This document shows, one piece after another, positions 27,501 through 40,500 of a stretch of DNA of 64,000 nt. Position 1 is the stretch's first letter. Each line of letters starts with the position of its first letter. The DNA comes from Cordilura impudica. Taxonomy: Eukaryota > Arthropoda > Insecta > Diptera > Scathophagidae. Under the pieces are notes generated by a model that searched no databases, was not told the DNA's origin, and worked only from the letters and a program-made list of their open reading frames with translations. The stretch covers positions 86,659,465-86,723,464 of the forward strand of contig OY821520.1 of NCBI GenBank assembly GCA_963682025.1. The letters run 5' to 3'. A program made the position numbers and the translations under genes.

Positions 27501-30500
27501 TTTAAAAGAAGTCTGTTTAAATCACACCACTCTTTTAGTGATAACAAATCGTTCTAAAGCATAACTGAATGTGGTATACTTGTAATATCAGCAAATAATT
27601 TCAAATCATCGGCAAATAATAATGGTTTACAAAATTGCAAACAGTCAGGTAGGTCATTTATAAAAATTAAAAATAATAGTGGACCTAAATGTGTTCCCTG
27701 AGGAATACCAGAATATGCATTAGTTACATTTTTCGAAAAGCATGAACTAATTTTAACTATTAATTTCCTATTCGTAAGAAAACTTTTAAAAAACTGAAAC
27801 AAATTTCCATTTCCTAACAAAATATCATGATTAACTGAATCAAAAGCATTCGAAAAGTCAATATATATCACATCAACTTGTTTTATATTCTCCATAGAAA
27901 CTATAATCTGATTAGTGAATACTACTAAATTTGTACATGTGGATCGACCGGGTAAAAACCCGTGTTGAAAAACTGAGATTTTTGATGAAACATGATGAAA
28001 TAGTTTATTATACAGAATCTTATCCAATACTTTGGCCCAAACACACTGTTGAACAATGGGCCTGTAATTCAAAACATTAGATTTATTAACAGATTTGAAT
28101 ATAGGATTCACGAAACAGTATTTCCACTGATCTGGAAATTTGTCATTTTTTAAGCATGCTTTAAAAAGTATTGTTATGGGGCGGACTAAAAACCTTATAC
28201 ATTTTTTTTTTAAATAAAGGTGGAACTGAATCCAATACACATGAGGGACTATTTTTTAAAAATAGAATAGATAAAGAAACATCATCTTCTGATATTTCTA
28301 TGACAAGGTCGCTTAGAAATGGAGCAATTAAGTGATCTGCACTTGTATAGTTACTATGAGCAGTAAAAGTAGTCTGGAAAAACGACGCAAACAAGTTGCA
28401 AGATTCAATATTATTATTTGAAACATTATAGCAATAAAACATATTACATGGATAACCAGAATTCTTTCTTTTTTAATTTATGAAATTCCAAAATGCAGAA
28501 GGATCAGAGCTAAGCCTATTTTCCATGTTTAATATATATTTCTTATACAAATACTTTTGTAAAAAATCGAATTCACGTCGATTTTGTTAAAAATATCTTA
28601 AATCAGCATTTTCTTTACTTTCTTTATATGTTTTAAAAGCTTTGTTTTTGACATTTTTTAGGTTATTAAGCCTTCTATTAAACCAAGGGGGTTTTTTAGC
28701 TTGAGATGTTGTCATAGAAGGCACCATCACGGAAGCCGCATAATCAATTTTATCATTTAAAGATTTAAGTATTTCATCAGAATCATTGCAATAGAAAATT
28801 GTTGACCAGTCAACAGAAGCAATAAAATCATTTAATGCTGGATAATTACCCTTTAAGAAATTGTACGATTTGGTGCCACAAGAAGCCTCTTTTTCGAAAA
28901 CGTAAAATTCAAAATCTATCACCATTGCTTTGTGATGAACAGTATTCCTAGAAATGGGGTTTAAGCATAAATTACAAGATGTTCTTAATATATTTGATAC
29001 AAAAAACAAATCAAGAATTCTTCCAATATCATTTTTAAAGTAGTTAATTTGATTGAAATCGTGAGAAAAGAAAAAACTAATTACATCTTCATCAATATCA
29101 TTTTTCATATTAAATGGCAAAAGAGTATTATCTTCAAATATCCAAGTCAAATTTTTTAGATTAAAATTACCCAAAACTATAACTTCTTGGTTATTTAAAC
29201 ATAAATTTACAACATTATTAATATTATATAAATGTTTTTGATATATATCACTAGTACTTGAAGGAGATATATACGATACAATACAAAATATTGATTTACC
29301 AAATGCATTAGAAAATACGACTTCAACCCATAATTGCTCAATATTGCCAATATAATTTAAAGGTAATTAACGGCTGGTAATGTCACCTCTTACTGCCTTT
29401 TTAGGTCCATCAGGCAAAAAGCATCTATCACAGCGGTAGACTTTATAAAAATCATCAAAGTATTCAGCACTATTTATTTCACTTGATAACCAAGTTTCAG
29501 TTATGGCAATTATGTCATATTCACTTAAAGAAGAAGCAAGGCAAAATTGGGCAAAATTACTCTAGCCTTTTTCAAACTTATATCAAATGTATTTAGAAAC
29601 ATGGTTTGGCACACTTAAATTTTATCACCGTTGGTTATTAAAGTTTCGTCTACTCTTCTTCCCATTATTATGTCTCAGCCGTTGAACATTTTTTTGATCT
29701 TCTGGTATGAAATTTTAAACAAACTGGTTTTGTCCAGAGCTAGTCATCTTTTAAAAACTTGTAAAAAGAAGCTTGCGCTCTTCAGGGGGGGGGTGGAGTG
29801 AATCTTTCACAACATTTTTTTTTTGCATGTGCACACTTCATTCATTTGTTTGGCAGATATCATTTTATTTCCCGACACCGTCGCATATTCTCTACCTTGA
29901 GTTTTCAACGACTTTCTTATATTTCGGTCCAAGTGGAAGTATTTAGTTTTCATTCTTTTGTAGCCTCATCCTTGTTTTCTTTTTTTCTTCCTCTTCGTGA
30001 TTTATTTGATTGGTTTTCAGCATTACCAACTAATTGCTCTTTGCTATCAACTTCTTCAATAATCTCTTCAATATTATTAAGCTCTTTTTCTTGGTTGTCG
30101 TGAGTACCCGAGCTATAGTCTGTCGGCACATATTCATCACCACTGTCTTCAAACGTTCATACTCGCTTGAATTTGTACTGTCCATGTCTTCAACATCACT
30201 GAATGATGCTGAGTCTGCAATGTAACGATTCAAGGTTGTGTAGTTATTAAAACTAAATTTAGCTTTATATTTTAATTTATCATTTACCATTTTCGCCAGT
30301 GTCCGGCATTTGTAAAATACTTACTGTTGTTGCCTTTATTGAAAAGAAGCAATTGAACATATTACAAATATTATTGACAAGTTTTCTTACAGATAAAATA
30401 TTTCATTGTAAACTTCTTTCATTGCGTTCTTTTACTCTAATATTCTCCCCTTCGCGAACTAGATATTGGTTCAACATTAGATAATTCAAAACTGCTAACT

Positions 30501-33500
30501 TAAATTAGACCCCTTATTTTATTTTAAAAATATATAAAAATATATTGCTAAAAGGGCCAAATTAGATATTGGCCTCTTTAGCTTTAACCTTTATAGATGA
30601 GTTCTCCATACTTGATTTCCGATGCAGCTTTTATAAATATTCCATTTATTCAAGAACAAGCTGTTTTAAATAATTTGATGAAACTAAATTTTTCATATGC
30701 TCCTGTTCCTGATGGTATTCCAAATTTCGTTTTGAAACGATGTGCTAACCTGCTGTAACATTTCTATATAATAAATCACTTAAATTGGCATATTTCCCAA
30801 ATTATTGGAAAAAAAATCCTTTATAATTCCATTATTTAAATCTGGTAGTAAATCCGTGATTTCAAATTACAGAGGGATTGCAAAATTAAGCTCTATTCCA
30901 AAACTATTTGAAAAACTCATAACTGATGCTTTGTCTCACCAAGTATCTACAATCCTAGTTCCTGAACAACATTGTTTCCGTAAATCCCGCTCAACTGTTA
31001 CTAATTTTCTTGAACTTACAACGATTGTTAATGAAGCTTTTTTAAACAAAATGCAAACTGATGCTATTTATACGGATTTTAGTAAAGCATTTAACAGGGT
31101 TAACCAAGATCTTCTATTGTTTAAGCTTGATCGTATGGGTTTTAGTAAAACGCTATCGAAATGGATATATTCCTATTTAACTGGCCGAAAACAGTGTAAA
31201 AAATTTCGTAATCTTCAGTCAAATTCGATTAATGTTTTATCTGGTGTGCCTGAAAGAAGTCATTTGGGTCCACTCTTATTTACACGATTTATTAACGATC
31301 AGCCTTCAGTTATTAAGTTCTGTAAATGCCTGATGTCTGCAGATGACGTTAAAATACTTTATTCATCCAACAATAATGAGAAACAATCACGTTTGCAGCT
31401 GGATATTAATAATTTCACATCATGGTGTAATATAAACTTAATGGACCTTAATGTAAAGAAATGTTAATATACGGTGTTTTCAAGATCTTTTCCCATTAAT
31501 GGCCAGTTTTTGATGAACAACGATCGTTTGGAAATGATGGAAACATTTAGTGATCTCGGGGTTTTATTGGATAAGCGCCTTGATTTTCGTAAACATATAT
31601 CACTCGCAATTAACAAGGCATTTGGTGTGCTTGGTTTTGTCAAGCGTTGGGCGAAACAATTTTCTGATCCTTACACAACAAACTAACTTTTTACTACACT
31701 AGTAAGACCAATTTTGGAATATGGTTCTGTAGTTTGGGATCCTTTTTACACCGTTCATTCAAATTCAATTGAGTCTGTTAAAAAACAATTTGTAATATTT
31801 TGCCTTCGTGGACTTGGATGGGATCCATATATACAATTACCTTCTTATAGCAGCCGTCTCGCTCTTATTAAGCTTCCTACGCTTAAAAGCCGAAGAAGTA
31901 TGCTTAATATAACTTTTTTGTTCAACTTGATAAATGTAAATATTTATTCCCAATTTCTCCTTAGCAGAATCAATATTAATACCACACAGCGCTGTTCACG
32001 GTATTTTCAGTTCCTAAGTGTAAAGTATTATCGTACAAATTATGCCAACTCTAATCTTTTTCGTCGGCTGTGAATAGAATTTAATCAACTGACTGTATAA
32101 CATTATTGATTTTCAGAAAAGTTTAGATTTGATTAAATGGGATATACTACTTTATCTAAATAATATGAGATATATATTTAGCTTGCCATTTTCAATTCTA
32201 AATTGTGTTTAAACATAATATAATATAATACTTTATCTAACTAATACGAAATAAATATTTAGTTTGCATTTTTTAATTTTAAATTGTTTTTTAAACATGT
32301 TTCATCGAATCTATATATGTATGTTAACAAATGTTATGTATGTTACTTTTATAGTCTGTAAGGAAAAATTTCCATAGACTAATAAATAAATAAGTAAAAA
32401 AAAATTACAACAATGCAAATTTAGAATAGTGACATTGGCCAGAATTAAAGTTATTATAGCTGTTCTGCGTTAAATATGAACTTGGCATTATGTTCGAGAG
32501 GAAGAAAATAGAGCTAATGCAATTATTAACTCAAAACAGCAAAATGTTGACATTGGCCCTTTTAGTTCCAAGCCACATATATAACACATGATAAGGAAAC
32601 CATTGAACCTAGCGTATTTTATTTATTTTTATATAATTGAAACTATATCATAACTTACAAAAATTAATACTTTCTGCAGTTTGAATCGCTACTTATGAGC
32701 TTAAGGATACTTTCCCCAAACCGTTGCATTATGAATTTTATAGTGGTTTTTGGCACTTCTTTGGAACATGTAGTCCATTTCCGCTTAAATATTCAACTCC
32801 CTTTTCACAATAACCCGACATCGCTTCACTGGACTTAGCTCCATCCAGACAGATTAGAGCATTTGCCTCCATTAATAACAAAACAAGTTATTGTTCTTCT
32901 TCTACTCAAAAGCTTTCTTATAGTAGTGACAGGATGCCAAATTGGGCCAAAAATATGTGGACAAATTGTGTATTGGCAACCATAGCTGCATATGGATTGC
33001 AACGTCAGAAACTTTTTTTTTTTGGAAATTTCTTCTCCTATGGGGTCCTAACCTTAAGTTAAACATTTCCACGAGCATTACAAACATACAAAATTTTACC
33101 GGAATGTTCGAAAAATCTGCCAGCACGTACAAATGTTTCATCATTGATTTTATGAAAGATGATATCTATTTTTTTATTGTGTTTTTGGCTACTAAATATT
33201 TTGCAATGTTCACGTCTGGAATTTTTTAGACTTCTTATGTTGCCATTCCTACATTGGTTTTAAATTTTCGCACCTTCGATTATCTGCAGGACGTGTTGGG
33301 AATTTTTTTAAAATATGTTTACTATTTTCTTGGCCTTACAAACATCATGTCGACATTTCTTATTTTCCGCACCAGGAATCCTATCAAATTATTTTGATAG
33401 TTTCTAATAACATTGAAAACAGCTTGACGGCAGAGCTTTGATTCATTGGTCTATTTTTGGTAAAACCAAATTAGATTTCAATGGTGCGTTTGTAGAGAAG

Positions 33501-36500
33501 AAGAAAGCATATATTTCAAAAATTCATAGCTACACTGTATTTTAAATGTAATTGAATAGATTTTATCGAAAATATTTAGTAATTTTAGCACGTACTTCTA
33601 TTTAATCACAAACTAACAAAAAATGGACAGGGTTGTAACTAAACATAGTGATTGACTTATTTTTGAAAGATAACTTGATCATAAAAAAATTCAAATAATG
33701 CTTCCGAAAGAAGTTAAAATGAAAAATATTTGTTAAGATTTTTTCCATCGAACTCCTTATGTCAAAGAAGGGTCCGGTTACAAGGTTTCAATTGACACAC
33801 AGACCGACAGACAGAAAGACAACTAAAAAGTCGGATGAACGGAAATTCCCAAATGGACTCAGAAAGTGATTCTGAGCCGATAGCTTTAATGAAAGGTGGG
33901 TCTAGGTCAAATATGTTTGACAGTTACAAACATCACCACAAACTCATTATACCCTGACCGCTTTTGTTGAAATATTTTTAAATTAGCTAGCGTTACTAAT
34001 GATTTGTGCCCTTACTAGTAATGTGAACTAACTACGGTTCCAAAATAATAATAATTCGGTATTAACATATAAGAATTCCATAGAAATTCCTTTTCAAATT
34101 TATTAATTTTTTAAATTCTACTAAAAGATTGAATACATATTTCAGGAAAGAATAGAAATTGCGTTGATGGGCTTTGTTAAATTTATTTAAACCCAACGAT
34201 GTTTCAATTTAAATATTATAGTGTATTTAACGAAGATATGTATAAATATAACTAAGTATTCGACCTTTAGAATTCACTAAACTACAAATGTTGAAGCTGT
34301 ATACTATTAGGGACCCTTATAATTCACAAAATATGACATCTTAAAAAGTGACTAAAATTTTGTTAAACTTCAGAAAGGTTTACCATAGTATAGGTTATAT
34401 AAAAAAAATATTTAACTACAAGTTGAATTGAGGGGTCGCCTTTACTTCTATGAATTTCGCAACTAAAAAAAGTTGCAAATTGCTAAATGTATGTCAAACG
34501 ACTGAAAAATTTCTTTATATTCAGCTGGAACCATAACAGTTTTCCTTTTTATTTATTATTTATAAAAGCTATTATTTATTTTCATTTTCGCCAGTAAAAA
34601 TAAAAGTTACTTAATAATTTTTTATTTTTTTTCAGCAAAAAATAGCAGTAATTATCCGCCATAAAATTTTGTGGTGATGTTTGTAACTACCAAAAATATA
34701 TGACGCGGGCCAAAATTGAATATACCGATCGATTTATTTCACTTTCTAAGTAGATTTAGCGATGACGGCATGTCTGTCCATCCATACATCTGTCCGCCCG
34801 TCCATCTGTGTGTCCATGTAAGACTTGTAAACAAACTACATCAGATAGGAACATATTTCGAAGAAATTTAGTACTCATTAGGGCGGGTCGATTTGTAGGA
34901 GGCAAAAATATCGCTCAAGTGACGAGGAAAATCATATTCAGGGAATCAAAATAAGAAACTTTGCCCAAGGAGCCAAACCTCTAAAACGAATTCTGATGTC
35001 CTTACTTTTCACCTGTCTGTCTGTGTGCCATGGGGTAACCCCATTCCCCCTCATGCAATTGATTTGAAACTTGGCCCATAGTCTTGTTGTGACTACAGAT
35101 TAATTTTGGGGTAGTCACGCAGAGTCACGCATAGTCACGCATAGTCACGGATCGATATAAAAGTTATTTACCCTTGTCCGGTCGGTCTTTTTGAATTACA
35201 TAATACAGTCAAGGCGTATGATTAATATTTGTTAGCAGAGCAGAAGATAATTATACGTATGAGTGTAAATTTTAATATTAAATCATAGTCAGCCCAATTC
35301 TAAAAAAAAATGGTCATATTTTAAATGTTTGTATGGGTGACCCCCAGGGGTGTTCCAAGGCCTGTGCTACTGGCATGGGTGGGTCGGCCCTCCAAAGTTA
35401 GTAAGGATCGATCATACATTTGGACTCGATTGGGGCACCTTTAATGGGTCAAAGTGAGACAGACAGACAGACAGACAGGTCAAAAGTCGACACATCATAA
35501 TTCGTTTGAGAGGTATGGTTCCTCGGGCAAAGTTTCTTATTTTGATCCCTAGAATACGATTTTCCTTGTCACTTGGCAGATTTTTAAATCGACCCACCCT
35601 AGTACTCATATATACGTTTTTACCGACCATACAATGACGGGCTAAAATGGTTGTAAGATCCAGATTGATACAGATATATGTTGATAAAATTTTGTCTACG
35701 TTTATCTTTTATAACCACTATCAGTGGTCCAAAAATAAAACCTGAAGGACTATTTTTTGTACCAGAGCCCATATAAAGCCGATTCCAAAATTTAGTAAAT
35801 ATGGTAAATATGATCGGTATATTTTCTAACATAGCCAACATACAACTAGTAAAAAAATTATAGTCGGCCTAGACCGACAATACGATACCCTATACCATGC
35901 GCTTAGAAATCCTTTCTCTTAGGGTCAACTAATTGGATAAAAAAAAACTAAGCTCGAACCAATTTTGAGGGGCATTGTTATACATTTTTTTGCTTTCAGA
36001 TAAGAAAAAGTTTATATCGGATGGTATATTTATATAGGGCCTACGTCGAAAAATGTATCAATGCTGACCATGTTTTAGTAAGGCCACTTATATTATTGCA
36101 AAAATATATAGCAACTAAATTTGAGAAAAATTTTTACAATATTTTGATAGATTTAAGTGAAGAATCAACTTCATATGGGGGCTATGACTAAGAACTGATC
36201 TATAGGGTTTATTTTAGGACTACGGATAATTGAATATAATAAACATACACAACCCTAATTTGACCGAGTTTTATATGATAATTTGGAGAGTATGGAAATT
36301 GAAGTCATTTGTATGGGGACTAAGTCTCAACATCACCCGATTTTCACCAATTTCAATAACGTTCATCCTATGACCGATACAAGCTTATATACAGAACTTC
36401 ATCAAAATATATTTATATTTGGGACCTGTGCTTTTATTGGAAAGACGGACGGACGGAGGGACAGTCGGATAGACGAACATCGCTAAATCGACTCAGAAGG

Positions 36501-37565
36501 AGATTCTAAGTCGATCGGTATAATAAAAGATGGGGCTAGGTCAAATATTTTTGGTAGTTACAAACATCAGCATAAAGTCATTATACCCTGACCACAAAGT
36601 GATATAGGATATAAAAAATTACATCAGATAAGAATTTATTCAATGAACAATGTTTAAATATGCACACCAAGATTTAATGACAATAGCAGTACAATCTGGT
36701 TTATGCTTATTTTCTATATCCAGTTATTGATTCAGCAAAGTTCTATCCAGACCCCTTTCAAGAAACGCATGTTACAGGATATTGTACAGTCAGTCTAGAC
36801 CGACTAATTTTTTACTCGTATTTTTTTCATTGTCACGATTTTTATATTTGCGCGAAAGAACAAACATAAGAAACGTATTTAGTCTCTCCTAGAAAAAATA
36901 AGTTTATCACTTCTCCGAAATTTATTTTTATACGCGCTTTTTTGTTTTTCTTTAAAGTTTTAATTTCAAAATAACGGTTATTTTCGGCCTATATAATTTT
37001 CATTCTAAATTATAAAAAAATTCTCAGGCAAAAGGAGCGCCTAAATAACTCTATTACATGCTATGACCGAAGGTAATAATTTGGAAGCATTAAGTACGTT
37101 TAAACGATGATTTTAGAATTGTATTAGAAATCAAGTTACACTTCACATGTTTGCCCAAAATCAATTTTTTTAATGCCATGGAAAAAATATTTTAATAATC
37201 TAACCCATAAAATCAAAGTCTTTATTAAAACTCTTTCTTTACTTATGCATATGAGTTTGGGATATCTCCGTAACTGTGCGTGACTTAGCGTGATTTTTGG
37301 GTGCAACAAGTCTATGGACAAAGCTTCAGATCGATCGGATGAGGTGTGTTTAAATTACTCCATTACTGTGTGTGATTATGTAAAAGTTAATCTTTTTCAC
37401 AGCAAGTCCATCGACCAAGTTTCAGATTGATTGGATGAGAGGAAATTCGTTTTAAATCTCACCGTGACTGTGCGTGACCATGCGTGACTGTGCGCCTATA
37501 CCCCAAAATTAATCTGTAGTCACAGTTTCAGATCAATTGGATAAGGGGGAATGGGGTTGACCCAC

Positions 37566-37599
<34 letters not shown>

Positions 37600-40500
37600 G
37601 AGTACGGGTAAAAGAAAGAGTTTAAAATAAAGATTTCATGTTCATACTCGAAATTCAAGTGGAAATTATAGGAAATTTTATGTTCTCATTAAATTTATTT
37701 CTTAGAATTTTTTTAGTCTATATATATAAAAAATTTATGAATATTTAGATAAAATTCTTTAAATTTTGAATTTTCAAATAGAGTTCACAAAATTTCATTA
37801 TAAATATTTGTTGAACACACAGAAGATATATAAATGGGTTTGTTAATGAATAATTTTATAATAGCCTAAAAGTATGCTAATCAATTTAACCAATTCACGA
37901 TTCAACACAGGGCTTTTGTATACAATTTTTGCAAACACATTAACAAATTTAATAAACACAAACACAGCATTATATAGTTTTTTGTGTTTTATGTATGTGG
38001 TAGTAGCAAATTTAAATTATTTTTACTCCACATCACATCTACAAACAAATACCTTTCAAATGGTATATTTTTTTCAAAATAGGTTGGTAGTTGAGAGTTT
38101 AGAAGATGTCACAGAAAACGCGTTGTCTATTAATATTATTGATATTTAAGAAAAAAAAATACTAGCTTTCAAACCAAAAAAATTAAGTTCGCACAAAAAA
38201 TTAGTCCCGTTATCGTGTATAAAGTGACAAAGCTATATTTAATTGAGTAAATGTTTATATGTATCTGGAAGCGTAAAGCATTTACACATAAGCAGCCGTA
38301 TCCATAAAAATTTTAAACAGCATGTCAAATCAATTTTAAGTAAAAATCGTTTAAATGAATTTTATCTTAAAATACCTATTTTGAACATTGTCTAAATAAA
38401 AAAATTTTAAAATTTGTTTGACCGTTTAACATGAAACTATTTTAACATGAAATTTTTGTTTTTTGTTTATATATAGAACATTGTAGCGACAAATTGTCAA
38501 TAATAAATAATATTTGATCAAAAGAATTGCTAAGAACCATCTTTATTTACACAATTTTATACTAAGAAATTTTACACAAATAATTTTTCAATCATATTTC
38601 ATACGTCTTTAATAATTATAACATGCAAAATCAAATGGAATTGAATTTATTTACTGAAATTTATAATCATCTAATTATACTAATTTAATTCCGTAATTTA
38701 ATTCAAAGTAATGTTATTATACAAAACGAACTAGTGATGTGTTAACAATCGAAACAAATTAAATAAAATTAGTTATTGGAATACTTTTTATCTGCAATAA
38801 AATCACCAACTAATATTTCTATCTAACATTTTGTTTTGACTGTTTTTCTTTATTTAGTTAAAGGACATGTTTGTCACTTATTTTTTTTTTTATAAAAACC
38901 ATATTTTTTCAAACACGCCAAAAAAAATTCTAGATGCGAATTCCGTCTGAATTAATAACCATGGTTTTGCATCATTACGGATCAAGTGACATAAAAAAGT
39001 ATTGTGATACCATCGTACGATTTGATAAAACATTAAAGCGTTTATCACTTAACCCTTTCACAGCCAATTGGATATATATGTCCCATTTTTATTTTTTCTT
39101 ATATTTTCCACATTTTCTTACCGATTTTTTTAAGGTCGACAGAGAATAGTTTTAGCTTTCAGAACATACCAAAAACAGTTGACACATATATTCTCAGGAC
39201 CTGAGACGGTGACCTCAAAATATGAAAATAGTTTTTTTTAAATCATATTTGGATGTCATTAATTCGGACCTTATTGAACCAAAAACATTAAAATTTTGAT
39301 ATACCATGGACCAGTATTTATGGTTTTCAGTAACACCAAAATATTTGGAGTCGGTTTATTATTCAGCAAAATTCAGTACGGGACATATTTGTCCAATTTG
39401 TCGTCAATGGTAAAAAAGATGTTTTATAGTAATATTGAATATTAAATCAACAAAAAAAAACATAATTAAAAAGACTTAGAAAAAGGTTAATTCTAAATAT
39501 CTCAAAAATACAAAATCAATTATATCTTCCAAGCAATTACAGTTTTTTGTGAAACAAAAAGGTTTTTTACAAAAGGAACGATTTTAACTTTCCATTTTTG
39601 GTACAAACTAAAAAACTAGTAATCGATACCCTGTGATCTATATTTAAAAATTTACAACAAATACAAAACCAAAGCTACAGTTATTTTTGTAAAAAATAAA
39701 AACAATAACAAGTAAGAAAATTATAGTCTGTCTAGACCGACTATACGATATCCTATACCATGGTTTAGAGACCCTATCGCTTCGTTCCAACTAATTGGAT
39801 ATAGAAAATAAGCAAAAAAAAAATTTGAGTGGTATTGTTATTAATATGAAAAAGTTCATGTCGGGTTGCTATATATATATGGGGACTAGGTCGGAAAATA
39901 ATCCGATCCTGACCATATTTGGTAAAGTCACTTATATTTTGAAAAAATATATACAAACCAAATTTGAGAAAATTCTGTGCATTATTTTTTCTTGATAGAT
40001 TTAAGTGGCGATCGGGAAGCAGCTATCTGTGGGGCCTATGACTAGGAAGTGTCCTACAGGGATTTTATTTGGACTACTGATTAATGTATATAATAAACAC
40101 ATACAAACCCAATTTGACTGAGATCTATATGATAATTTGTAACTTATGGAAATTTATGCCAATTTCATCGGGGTCATTTGTATGGGGACTAAATCTGAAC
40201 ATGGTCCGAATTTCACCAGTTTTAACAGCGTTCATTCTATGGCCAATAAAAGCTTATATGTCAAATTTCATTAAAGTATATTCATATTTGCGACCTGTAG
40301 TTTGGTTACAAAGTTTACATGGACAGACAGACGTACGGACGGACATCGCTAAAACGACTCAGAAAGTGATTCTAAGTCGATCGGAATAATAAAAGATGGG
40401 TTTAGGTCAAATATTTTTGGTAGTTACGAACCGCAGCACAAAGTCATTATACCCAAACCACATAGTGGTATAGGGTATAATCACTGACTGGATTTCAGTG

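Larger units (their letters stand above)
26690..29600 (-). mobile_element. Non-LTR retrotransposon remnant (jockey-like), minus strand
   Basis: It spans an APE-type endonuclease, reverse transcriptase and 3' tail in order on the minus strand. The 3' end has a short hairpin (26701-26729, TAGTCT...AGACTA) followed by TAAATAAATAAATA at 26687-26700. Several frameshifts and stops make it inactive. The clade (jockey-like) is judged from motif style only. Confidence 0.85.
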
